A stretch of DNA of 9,225 nucleotides from an uncultured Clostridia bacterium (lineage in GTDB: Bacteria; Bacillota; Clostridia; TANB77; CAG-465): contig CANRAK010000049.1 of NCBI GenBank assembly GCA_947628575.1, positions 1-9,225 on the forward strand. The letters run 5' to 3'. This document shows positions 1 to 6,131 of the stretch, one piece after another (the first letter of the stretch is position 1; each line of letters begins with the position of its first letter). A program made the position numbers and the translations under genes. Under the pieces are notes generated by a model. That model had not been told where the DNA came from and did no database searches. It saw nothing but the letters and a program-made list of their open reading frames with translations.

Positions 1-935
1 GATTTTATAGTGAATATGAAGTATATGATAAATATAGAGATTTTTTAAATAAAATACGAGAAGCAAATAAAAAATTTACAGAAGAACAGTGGATGTTTGA
101 TGAAACTGACTTACAAAATGAAATAAGTAAAGAAGATTTTGATATTAATACAACTACTAATCCTAACGTTCTTAAGGCGTTAGAACTAGCTAAAGAAGTT
201 AAACTTAAAATAGATAGTACTGAAAAACTAAGAGATTTTGTACATTGTAATAAATTAGAAACAGCAGCTAAAAACTTTCACTCTATTAAAGGAGCAGCTA
301 CTGTAGATTTGATTAATTATTTAAAAAATCCTAATATAGATGAGGAAGATAAGACATTAGTTGCTGTTAAAGTTCCTGATGAAAAGATGAAAAATCAAGA
401 AGGAGAGGCACTAACTAGAATAGTAGTATTTAATAAAGAGATATATGAAGAGTATTTTAAAAATAATACATCACTATTCTTTTCACATGCATTTTTATCT
501 CAATTTGTAGATAAAAATTCTAAACATAAAGAGACAGAAATAAACAAATTAAGACAAAAATTAGAAAAGCAATATAAAGATAGAATGATAGATGAAGAGA
601 CAATGAAAATATTAATGGAGATAGGAGCTGTTTCAGTATATCATATCCCAAATAGTGAACTAGAGAAAAATAATATTGAATTAAATGAACCATGTTCACC
701 TCTTGTTGAATGTGCAGCAAATTATTTTAGTCCTGTTGCAGATATTTCACCAAGTATAGAAAAAGATGATTACTTAAGAGAAAAATTAGAAGAAAAGGGA
801 GTAAAACAAAATATAGTTAAAACTCCTGAAGGAAAAGAAAATGTATTATATAATAAGATGCATAGAGAATTACATGGCTCAGCAAAATCAACATATAAAG
901 AGATTACTGGTAAAGTTATAGATAGGGATAGATAG
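1..935 (+). CDS. Unrecognised protein, 3' part only (5' end outside window)
   Basis: I do not recognise this protein. The reading frame has no stop from base 3 leftward to the window edge, so the gene begins outside the window. The first ATG inside, at 93, has no ribosome site in front of it and is very likely an internal methionine. About 310 residues are visible. The chain is hydrophilic and rich in Lys, Glu and Asn. There is a probable coiled or long-helix segment about 145-180 residues after the ATG at 93 (HKETEINKLRQKLEKQYKDR and onward), followed by a more hydrophobic part containing PLVECAANYFSPVADIS. The C-terminus is basic and ends KVIDRDR. No membrane segment or signal is visible in this part. 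The stop codon (TAG, 933-935) overlaps the ribosome site of the next gene, so the two are probably one operon and translationally coupled. The function cannot be inferred from what is visible. Confidence 0.8.
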   Translation, partial: FYSEYEVYDKYRDFLNKIREANKKFTEEQWMFDETDLQNEISKEDFDINTTTNPNVLKALELAKEVKLKIDSTEKLRDFVHCNKLETAAKNFHSIKGAATVDLINYLKNPNIDEEDKTLVAVKVPDEKMKNQEGEALTRIVVFNKEIYEEYFKNNTSLFFSHAFLSQFVDKNSKHKETEINKLRQKLEKQYKDRMIDEETMKILMEIGAVSVYHIPNSELEKNNIELNEPCSPLVECAANYFSPVADISPSIEKDDYLREKLEEKGVKQNIVKTPEGKENVLYNKMHRELHGSAKSTYKEITGKVIDRDR

Positions 936-939
936 GAGG
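934..939 (+). promoter_or_regulatory. Ribosome binding site overlapping upstream stop
   Basis: AGGAGG begins inside the TAG stop of the upstream gene and sits 8 bases before the ATG at 948. A ribosome finishing the first gene would sit on this site, which supports translational coupling of the pair. Confidence 0.8.
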
Positions 940-947
940 ATAATATT

Positions 948-1343
948 ATGAGTGAAGAATCTATAAAGGATTTATTTATACAAAAAAGATATGATGAAGT
1001 AGTCCAATCTTTAGAAAAAATATACATAAAGCTATTTAAAGTAATGTTAGACTATAAAAAAGATGAAGTAAAAGAAGATTATAGCAATATGGATTATGAC
1101 ACTATAGCATTATTAATACCAAGTTATTATCCAAGATATAAGCAAGATATATTAAATTTAAAGCATGTAGAGTTTATGGAAAATTACACTTACTTAGATA
1201 TAATAAACGTAATGTTATCTATATATTCATATATGCAAGATACATATAAAGATGATTACTCAGAAGGCTCATATAATGTTGAATATGATGAATCAGTTTT
1301 AGATGATAGTGTATATGATAGTGATGAAGAGATGTTGTATTAG
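948..1343 (+). CDS. Small unrecognised protein with acidic, tyrosine-rich tail
   Basis: This is a 131-residue protein I do not recognise. The start is well supported: AGGAGG at 934-939 lies 8 bases before the ATG and overlaps the previous gene's stop codon, so it is probably co-translated with that gene. Residues 1-95 look helical, with amphipathic stretches around 10-35 and 68-96. The last ~35 residues (97-131) carry 13 Asp or Glu, six Tyr and a single Lys, ending DSDEEMLY. No signal peptide or membrane helix is visible. Such a tail could be disordered and bind a basic partner or surface, but that is inference. Acidic partner proteins and nucleic-acid mimics are possible, with no direct support. 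A terminator follows at once, so this is the last gene of its operon. Confidence 0.75.
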   Translation: MSEESIKDLFIQKRYDEVVQSLEKIYIKLFKVMLDYKKDEVKEDYSNMDYDTIALLIPSYYPRYKQDILNLKHVEFMENYTYLDIINVMLSIYSYMQDTYKDDYSEGSYNVEYDESVLDDSVYDSDEEMLY

Positions 1344-1366
1344 AGATAATACCATCTCTTTTTTTA
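1327..1366 (+). terminator. Rho-independent terminator with two alternative left arms
   Basis: The right arm CATCTCTT (1353-1360) runs into a T tract (1359-1365). It can pair with AAGAGATG at 1327-1334, inside the gene end, giving 8 base pairs and an 18-base loop that holds the stop codon. It can instead pair as ATCTCT with AGAGAT at 1342-1347, giving 6 base pairs and a 6-base loop. Either fold makes a terminator, and the short one overlaps the TAG stop. Confidence 0.8.
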
Positions 1367-1376
1367 TGCTGTAAAG

Positions 1377-1405
1377 TTGACATAAGTTCAAAAAAGTGCT
1401 ATAAT
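1377..1405 (+). promoter_or_regulatory. Sigma-A-type promoter for the gene at 1467
   Basis: There is a perfect -35 TTGACA (1377-1382), a 17-base spacer, and a perfect -10 TATAAT (1400-1405) preceded by TGC, an extended -10. It lies just after the previous terminator and about 60 bases before the ATG at 1467. This is one of the strongest promoter matches in the window. Confidence 0.88.
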
Positions 1406-1452
1406 GTAAAGGATGATTTTTTATTTATTATTTACTAAAAATTTTTGTTGTA

Positions 1453-1462
1453 AGGGGGAAGG
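1453..1462 (+). promoter_or_regulatory. Ribosome binding site deciding the start at 1467
   Basis: AGGGGGAAGG ends 4 bases before the ATG at 1467. The in-frame ATG further up, at 1413, is only 7 bases after the -10 box, about where transcription should begin, and has no ribosome site. The shorter start is therefore preferred. Confidence 0.8.
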
Positions 1463-1466
1463 TAAT

Positions 1467-2003
1467 ATGAAAGCAAAAGATTTTTGTGATCTGTTTAGCA
1501 TAGATTGCACTAAAGAATTAGTAAAAAATGAAAAATTTAAAAAACTAATACAATATATAAATAAAAATCATATAGAGTACTTATATAACGAAGAAAAAGT
1601 AATGAGTACACAGCGGTTTATAACTTTTCTAGAAGAAATTAAGTCTGTATCTTTAGCTGCAGAGTTAATCAAGGATTACAAGGATTTAACAGCCATTGGA
1701 ATAAATCCAAAGATGGTTGCAAAATACTATAATGTATATCCAAAAAATTACTTCTATTATCCGGGAAGTTATATGGCAGATATACTAACAGATGATAATT
1801 ATTTAAAACTGGCAACAATAGATTGGACAAAAGAGCATATATTTGATGGAAATTATGACAAGATACTTGTTATAAAAAAAGATGGTATATTAGTAAAAGA
1901 AAATAAGTCTAAAGATATGCCAAGTATGCATCAAAATATAGAAGCATTGTACCAAGCTAGAGAAAAAGGTATATTGAAGGAAGCGATAGAAAGTCTAAAT
2001 TGA
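1467..2003 (+). CDS. Unrecognised 178-residue protein, single-gene unit
   Basis: I do not recognise this protein. It has its own strong promoter (1377-1405) and terminator (1986-2030), so it is a single-gene transcription unit. The start at 1467 is chosen from the ribosome site at 1453-1462. The N-terminal ~75 residues look helical and contain Cys7 and Cys14. Residues 87-103 are strikingly aromatic, reading YYNVYPKNYFYYPGSY within that span. A beta-like segment follows (KILVIKKDGILVKENK, about 132-147), then a final helix ending EAIESLN. No signal peptide or membrane helix is present. The DKILVIKKDGILVKENKSKD region alternates like a beta hairpin with a positively charged turn. Function is unknown, and neither neighbour gives a clear context, since the gene sits between two unknown genes and tig. 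Confidence 0.75.
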   Translation: MKAKDFCDLFSIDCTKELVKNEKFKKLIQYINKNHIEYLYNEEKVMSTQRFITFLEEIKSVSLAAELIKDYKDLTAIGINPKMVAKYYNVYPKNYFYYPGSYMADILTDDNYLKLATIDWTKEHIFDGNYDKILVIKKDGILVKENKSKDMPSMHQNIEALYQAREKGILKEAIESLN

Positions 2004-2030
2004 AATTGACTTTCTATTTTTTTTTGTTTT
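1986..2030 (+). terminator. Rho-independent terminator, stop codon in loop
   Basis: The arm ATAGAAAGTC (1986-1995) pairs perfectly over 10 bases with GACTTTCTAT (2008-2017). A nine-T run plus more T follows (2017-2030). The 12-base loop contains the TGA stop (2001-2003), so the left arm codes for the last residues of the protein. Confidence 0.9.
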
Positions 2031-2127
2031 AGTTATAACATACATTATTTGTGAATTACAATAAAATTTAAATTATAAAAAAACACTTCGTGTATATAAT
2101 GTAATAGGACATATTAAGCTAAAGGGG

Positions 2128-2155
2128 TTGAAAATTATATATTTTATGATATAAT
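2128..2155 (+). promoter_or_regulatory. Promoter of the tig-clpP-clpX operon
   Basis: The -35 is TTGAAA (2128-2133), the spacer 16 bases, and the -10 TATAAT (2150-2155) is preceded by TGA (extended -10). It lies 46 bases before the tig ATG. I see no CIRCE element (TTAGCACTC inverted repeat) and no CtsR-type GGTCAAA direct repeat in 2031-2201, so classic heat-shock control is not evident at this promoter. Confidence 0.82.
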
Positions 2156-2201
2156 ATAGGAGTTAAAATATGCAAATTTTAGATATATTGGAGGAATTAA
2201 A

Positions 2202-3485
2202 ATGAATGTTAAAGTAGATAAAAAAGAAAATTCAAAAGTAGAAATTGAATTTACAATGGACAAAAAGCAATTTAACGAAGAATTAGAAAAAGCATATAAA
2301 CAAAATGCTAAAAAATTTAAAGTACCAGGATTTAGAGCTGGTATGGTACCAAGAGCTATTGTAGAGCAAACTTATGGTGAAGGAGTTTTATATGAAGCTG
2401 TAATAGAAAATAATGTAGATGATGCATATAGAGCAGCTGTTATAGAAAACAACTTAGAAATAGTTTCTAGACCTGAACTTGATATTAAGCAAATTGGAAA
2501 AGATAAAGACTTTATATTTGTTGTTACAGTATGTGTAAAACCAGAAGCTACTGTAAAAGATTATAAAGGAATAGAAGTTAAAAAAGTAAGCACAAGAGTT
2601 ACAAAAAAAGATGTTGAAGCAGAATTAGACACTATAAGAGAAAAGAATGCAAGAATTGTTACTGTAGAAGACAGAGAACTAAAAGATGGAGATATTTCTG
2701 TTATAGATTTTGAAGGATTTAAAGACGGTGAAGCTTTTGAAGGTGGCAAAGCTGAAAACTTTGAACTTACAATAGGTTCAGGACAATTTATACCAGGCTT
2801 TGAAGAGCAAATGGTAGGAATGAAAGTTAATGAAACTAGAGATATTAATGTTACATTTCCTAAAGAATATCATTCAGAAGAACTTGCTGGAAAAGATGCA
2901 ACATTTAAAGTAGTACTACATGAAATAAAAGAAAAAGTATTACCGGAAATTGATGATGAATTTGCAAAAGACGTTTCTGAATTTGATACATTAGAAGAAT
3001 ATAAAAAAGATTTAAATAAAAAAGTAAAAGAGCAAAAAGAAGCTCAAGCTAAAGCACAAAAAGAGCAAGAAGCAATAGATAAATTTATTGAAAAAGTAGA
3101 AGTAACTATTCCTGAGGAAATGATTGATGCTGAAGTAGATAAAATGGTAGAAGAAATGAATGCTAATCTTTCATATCAAGGATTAAACATTGACCAATAT
3201 CTACAATATATTGGAATGTCACTTGATGATTACAAAAAAGAAATGAGAGAACAAGCTCAAAAGAGAATAAAACTAAATCTTGGACTTGAATTTGTAGCTA
3301 AAGAAGAAAAAATCGAAGTAACAGATAAAGAAATAGATGAAAAAATTAAAGTTTTAGCTGCTCAATATGGAAATAAAGAAGATGATTCATTATTAAAAAA
3401 TGAAAATGCTAGAAACTATATGAAAGAGCAATTAGTACAAGAAAAAACAATGAATGTTATAACAGATAATATTGTAGAAAAATAA
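2202..3485 (+). CDS. tig: Trigger factor (ribosome-associated chaperone and prolyl isomerase)
   Basis: Trigger factor binds ribosomes near the exit tunnel and shields nascent chains in the cytosol. At 427 residues this is the usual full length, with the usual three parts. The N-terminal ribosome-binding domain (about 1-115) contains the signature loop GFRAGMVP (43-50). An FKBP-type prolyl isomerase domain (about 155-245) contains DGDISVIDFEG, GQFIPGFEEQMVGM and FPKEYHSEELAGK. A long helical C-terminal chaperone domain (about 250-427) completes the protein. The start follows GGAGG (2190-2194) by 7 bases. It is the first gene of an operon with clpP and clpX, an order well known in low-GC Gram-positives. 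One oddity is that the ribosome-contact triplet, FRK in Escherichia coli, reads FRA here, and the second Lys of the loop is Met. Identification is secure from the overall architecture. Confidence 0.97.
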   Translation: MNVKVDKKENSKVEIEFTMDKKQFNEELEKAYKQNAKKFKVPGFRAGMVPRAIVEQTYGEGVLYEAVIENNVDDAYRAAVIENNLEIVSRPELDIKQIGKDKDFIFVVTVCVKPEATVKDYKGIEVKKVSTRVTKKDVEAELDTIREKNARIVTVEDRELKDGDISVIDFEGFKDGEAFEGGKAENFELTIGSGQFIPGFEEQMVGMKVNETRDINVTFPKEYHSEELAGKDATFKVVLHEIKEKVLPEIDDEFAKDVSEFDTLEEYKKDLNKKVKEQKEAQAKAQKEQEAIDKFIEKVEVTIPEEMIDAEVDKMVEEMNANLSYQGLNIDQYLQYIGMSLDDYKKEMREQAQKRIKLNLGLEFVAKEEKIEVTDKEIDEKIKVLAAQYGNKEDDSLLKNENARNYMKEQLVQEKTMNVITDNIVEK

Positions 3486-3507
3486 ATAAAAAATAGGAGG
3501 TTTTAAT

Positions 3508-4131
3508 ATGATAAAAGATAGTTTAGTTCCATATGTAATTGAACAAACAAGTAGAGGAGAAAGATCTTATGATATTTTCTCTAGATTGTTAAAAGAAAGA
3601 ATTATATTTATATCAGAGCCAATAGATAGTGCATCTGCATCTGTAGTTGTTGCACAATTACTATTTCTAGATGCAGAAGATCCTGGAAAAGATATATTTT
3701 TATATATTAATACACCAGGTGGAAGCATAACAGACGGTATGGCAATTTATGATACTATGCAATATATAAAATCAGATGTATGCACAATTTGTGTTGGTAT
3801 GGCTGCATCTATGGGCTCAGTATTATTAGCAGCAGGTGCAAAAGGAAAAAGATATGCACTTCCTAATTCAGAAGTTCTAATTCATCAACCATTAATTGGT
3901 GGTGGCGGACTATCTGGTCAAACTACTGAAATAAAAATACATGCTGATCATATGGTAAAAACAAGAGAAAAATTAAATAAAATATTAAGTGAAAGAACAG
4001 GTCAACCACTAGATAAAATACAAGAAGACACAGAAAGAGACCATTATATGACTGCACAAGAGGCTAAAGAGTATGGACTTATTGATGCAGTAATGGATAA
4101 TATAAGTAATATAGGTAAGGAGAATAAATAA
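3508..4131 (+). CDS. clpP: ATP-dependent Clp protease proteolytic subunit ClpP
   Basis: ClpP is the serine peptidase of the Clp system. It forms a double-ring barrel that degrades proteins fed in by ClpX or ClpC. This copy has 207 residues, a normal length. The catalytic triad is visible as Ser101 in GMAASMGS, His126 in LIHQP and Asp178 in EDTERD. The oxyanion-region motif YINTPGGSITDGMAIYDTM is intact, as is the C-terminal MTAQEAKEYGLIDAV. The handle region after HQP reads LIGGGGLSGQ, about three residues longer than in the Escherichia coli and Bacillus subtilis proteins as I recall them. Similar Gly-rich versions occur in Clostridia. AGGAGG (3495-3500) precedes the ATG by 7 bases, and there is no terminator between tig and clpP, so the genes are co-transcribed. 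Confidence 0.97.
   Translation: MIKDSLVPYVIEQTSRGERSYDIFSRLLKERIIFISEPIDSASASVVVAQLLFLDAEDPGKDIFLYINTPGGSITDGMAIYDTMQYIKSDVCTICVGMAASMGSVLLAAGAKGKRYALPNSEVLIHQPLIGGGGLSGQTTEIKIHADHMVKTREKLNKILSERTGQPLDKIQEDTERDHYMTAQEAKEYGLIDAVMDNISNIGKENK
4117..4122 (+). promoter_or_regulatory. clpX ribosome binding site inside the end of clpP
   Basis: AAGGAG lies within the last codons of clpP, 10 bases before the clpX ATG at 4133. With a single base between the clpP stop and the clpX start, translation of the peptidase and its unfoldase is probably coupled. Confidence 0.75.
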
Positions 4132-4132
4132 T

Positions 4133-5422
4133 ATGGCAAATAAAGGTTCAAGTAATAACCATAATCAAAAACCTATATTTTGCTCATTTTGTGGTAGATT
4201 AAGACAGGAAGTAGATAAATTAATAGAAGGACCTAATGGAGTATATATATGCGATGAATGTGTAGATATATGCCACAAAATAATGAAAGATGACGAAGCA
4301 CTTACCAAAGAGGATGTTATAGGAACAAAGGAATTAGTTTCAACAGACGAATTGCCATCTCCTGAAGCAATAAAAAGGGTTTTAGATGAGTATGTTATTG
4401 GTCAAGATGATGCTAAAAAAGTTTTAGCTGTATCAGTATATAATCATTATAAAAGAATTAGAAATATGGATAAGTTGGATGATGTGGAAATACAAAAAAG
4501 TAATATATTATTACTTGGTCCAACTGGATGTGGAAAAACATTATTAGCACAAACATTAGCTAAAATATTACACGTTCCATTTGCAATAGCCGATGCTACT
4601 ACATTGACAGAAGCAGGCTATGTAGGAGAAGATGTAGAAAATATATTATTAAGACTTATACAAGCAGCAGATTATGATGTAAAAAAAGCTGAAAAAGGAA
4701 TAATATATATAGATGAACTAGATAAAATATCTAGAAAAAGTGAAAATGTTTCTATTACAAGAGATGTTAGTGGAGAAGGAGTACAACAAGCATTATTAAA
4801 AATAATTGAAGGAACTGTTGCTAATGTTCCTCCACAAGGTGGTAGAAAACATCCACAACAAGAGTTCATTAAAATAGATACATCTAACATATTATTTATA
4901 TGTGGTGGAGCTTTTGATGGATTAGAGAAAATAATAGAAGCTCGTGTTGATACAAAAACAATGGGATTTGGTGCAAAAGTAGAAAGTAAAAAAGAATTAG
5001 ATGTAGGAAAGATATTTGCACAAGTACAACCTCAGGATATTGTAAAATACGGAATTATTCCTGAACTTGTTGGTAGATTACCTATTATAACAAGTTTAAA
5101 TCAGTTATCTAAAGATGCTTTAATAGAGATAATTTCTAAGCCTAAAAATGCGTTACTAAAACAGTATGTAAAGCTATTTAAAATGGATAATGTAGAATTA
5201 GAAATACAAGAAGAAGCACTTAACGCTGTTGTAGAGTATGCAGTTGAAAGAAAAACTGGTGCAAGAGGACTTAGAGCTATAATGGAAAAAGTAATGATGG
5301 ATGCAATGTATGATGTACCATCAAATAAAGATATAATAAAATGCATTATAACAAAAGAAGTTGTAACGGATTCTAAAAAACCTATATATATAACAGCACA
5401 ACTAGAAAGTAAGGCTAAATAA
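4133..5422 (+). CDS. clpX: ATP-dependent Clp protease ATP-binding subunit ClpX
   Basis: ClpX is the AAA+ unfoldase that recognises tagged or specific substrates and threads them into ClpP. It acts as a cytosolic hexamer. The 429 residues have the usual order. An N-terminal zinc domain carries Cys17, Cys20, Cys40 and Cys43. Walker A is GPTGCGKT (129-136), the pore loop GYVG (162-165), Walker B IIYIDELDKI (190-199), the RKH loop 238-240, and the sensor 2 GARGLR (376-381). The ClpP-docking loop reads MGF (277-279), where IGF is more usual, and remains a hydrophobic-Gly-Phe form that should still dock. It starts one base after the clpP stop, so the two are made together. A terminator overlaps the gene's end. 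No lon gene follows directly, unlike in Bacillus subtilis. Confidence 0.97.
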   Translation: MANKGSSNNHNQKPIFCSFCGRLRQEVDKLIEGPNGVYICDECVDICHKIMKDDEALTKEDVIGTKELVSTDELPSPEAIKRVLDEYVIGQDDAKKVLAVSVYNHYKRIRNMDKLDDVEIQKSNILLLGPTGCGKTLLAQTLAKILHVPFAIADATTLTEAGYVGEDVENILLRLIQAADYDVKKAEKGIIYIDELDKISRKSENVSITRDVSGEGVQQALLKIIEGTVANVPPQGGRKHPQQEFIKIDTSNILFICGGAFDGLEKIIEARVDTKTMGFGAKVESKKELDVGKIFAQVQPQDIVKYGIIPELVGRLPIITSLNQLSKDALIEIISKPKNALLKQYVKLFKMDNVELEIQEEALNAVVEYAVERKTGARGLRAIMEKVMMDAMYDVPSNKDIIKCIITKEVVTDSKKPIYITAQLESKAK

Positions 5423-5447
5423 AGTCTTACTTTTTCTTTACTTTTTT
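5404..5447 (+). terminator. Terminator of the tig-clpP-clpX operon, stop codon in loop
   Basis: Bases 5404-5416 pair with 5423-5435 over 13 positions, including two G-T wobbles. The 6-base loop AAATAA contains the clpX TAA stop (5420-5422). T-rich sequence follows (5431-5447). The tail also contains the -35 of the next promoter, so the two units are back to back. Confidence 0.8.
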
Positions 5448-5465
5448 CTATACATTTGTTATAAT
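5437..5465 (+). promoter_or_regulatory. Promoter for the YigZ-family gene
   Basis: The -35-like TTTACT (5437-5442) is followed by a 17-base spacer and a perfect TATAAT (5460-5465) preceded by TGT (extended -10). It lies inside the T-rich tail of the clpX terminator and 27 bases before the ATG at 5493. Confidence 0.75.
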
Positions 5466-5492
5466 AAATTTGTGCAAAAAAAGGAGAATGTA

Positions 5493-6122
5493 ATGAAATA
5501 TTACTCTTTAGATAATAAAATGGATTTAAACGGCAATTATGGCCAAATAAGCGAGGGTATTTTAGTAGAAAAGCAGTCTAAATTTATATCATATTTATTT
5601 AAGATAGAAAATGAAGAGCAAGCTTTAGAAAAAATAGAAAGTATAAAAAAAGATAATTTACAAGCAAGACATGTAGTATATATATATTCTTTTTTAAAAA
5701 ACAATATAGCAAATATTAGATTTTCAGATGATGGTGAACCAAAAGGTACAGGTACAAAAGCTATATATGAACTTCTAGATAAAGAAGCTATTACAAATAT
5801 ATGTATTGTTATAGTACGCTACTTTGGTGGTATATTACTTGGTGCAGGTCCACTTTCTAGAGCATATTTAAATAGTGCTAGAATTTCTATAGATAAATGT
5901 AGTAAAGAAGAAATATATAATTATATAGACTATGTTCTAGAGTGTGATTATGATAAATATAACATACTTAAAAACAAACTAGAAAAATATATAAAAAATA
6001 ATTATATAGTATTAAATAATAGTGAATTTAAAGAAAATATCACTTTAAATTTAAAGATAGTAGACTTTGAATATGATAATATTAAAAGTATGATTGAAGA
6101 AATTAATTATGAAAAAAATTAG
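5493..6122 (+). CDS. YigZ/IMPACT (UPF0029) family protein
   Basis: This is a 209-residue cytosolic protein of the YigZ/YvyE/IMPACT family. Family members have an N-terminal ribosomal-S5-like domain and a C-terminal ferredoxin-like domain, and the biochemical role in bacteria is poorly defined. The family core is clear: ARHVVYIY (58-65), SDDGEPKGTGTKAIYELL (78-95), and VRYFGGILLGAGPLSRAYLN (108-127). Two positions differ from the form I know best. The usual GTAGxP is GTGTKA here, and GAGGLVRAY is GAGPLSRAY. The start is ATG 5493 because AAGGAG (5481-5486) is 6 bases upstream. A GTG at 5472 is in frame but has no ribosome site and would put that site inside the gene. It is the first gene of an operon with the gene at 6132, whose ribosome site overlaps its stop. 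Confidence 0.92.
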   Translation: MKYYSLDNKMDLNGNYGQISEGILVEKQSKFISYLFKIENEEQALEKIESIKKDNLQARHVVYIYSFLKNNIANIRFSDDGEPKGTGTKAIYELLDKEAITNICIVIVRYFGGILLGAGPLSRAYLNSARISIDKCSKEEIYNYIDYVLECDYDKYNILKNKLEKYIKNNYIVLNNSEFKENITLNLKIVDFEYDNIKSMIEEINYEKN

Positions 6123-6131
6123 GAGATTATT

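Noticed and set aside
520..1027. Two - strand reading frames opposite the first genes
   Set aside because: They are Ser/Leu/Phe-rich mirror translations of the Lys/Glu-rich genes on the + strand, without ribosome sites or promoters.
1413..1466. Longer start for the 178-residue protein at 1413
   Set aside because: It would begin about where transcription starts and has no ribosome site; AGGGGGAAGG sits just before 1467.
1..2030. Mobile element or prophage fragment at the left end
   Set aside because: The unknown genes could suggest it, but no integrase, transposase, inverted repeats or tRNA junction is visible.
2031..2201. CIRCE or CtsR heat-shock operators upstream of tig
   Set aside because: No TTAGCACTC inverted repeat and no paired GGTCAAA sites are present; GGGGTTGAAA near 2124 is only a loose resemblance and overlaps the -35.
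2561..2749. Short - strand frame inside tig
   Set aside because: It is fully within a conserved FKBP-region gene and has no start signals.
4672..5346. Two - strand frames inside clpX
   Set aside because: They lie entirely antisense to conserved AAA+ motifs and have no start signals.
5472..5492. GTG start for the YigZ-family gene
   Set aside because: The AAGGAG ribosome site would then lie inside the gene; ATG 5493 is 6 bases after it.
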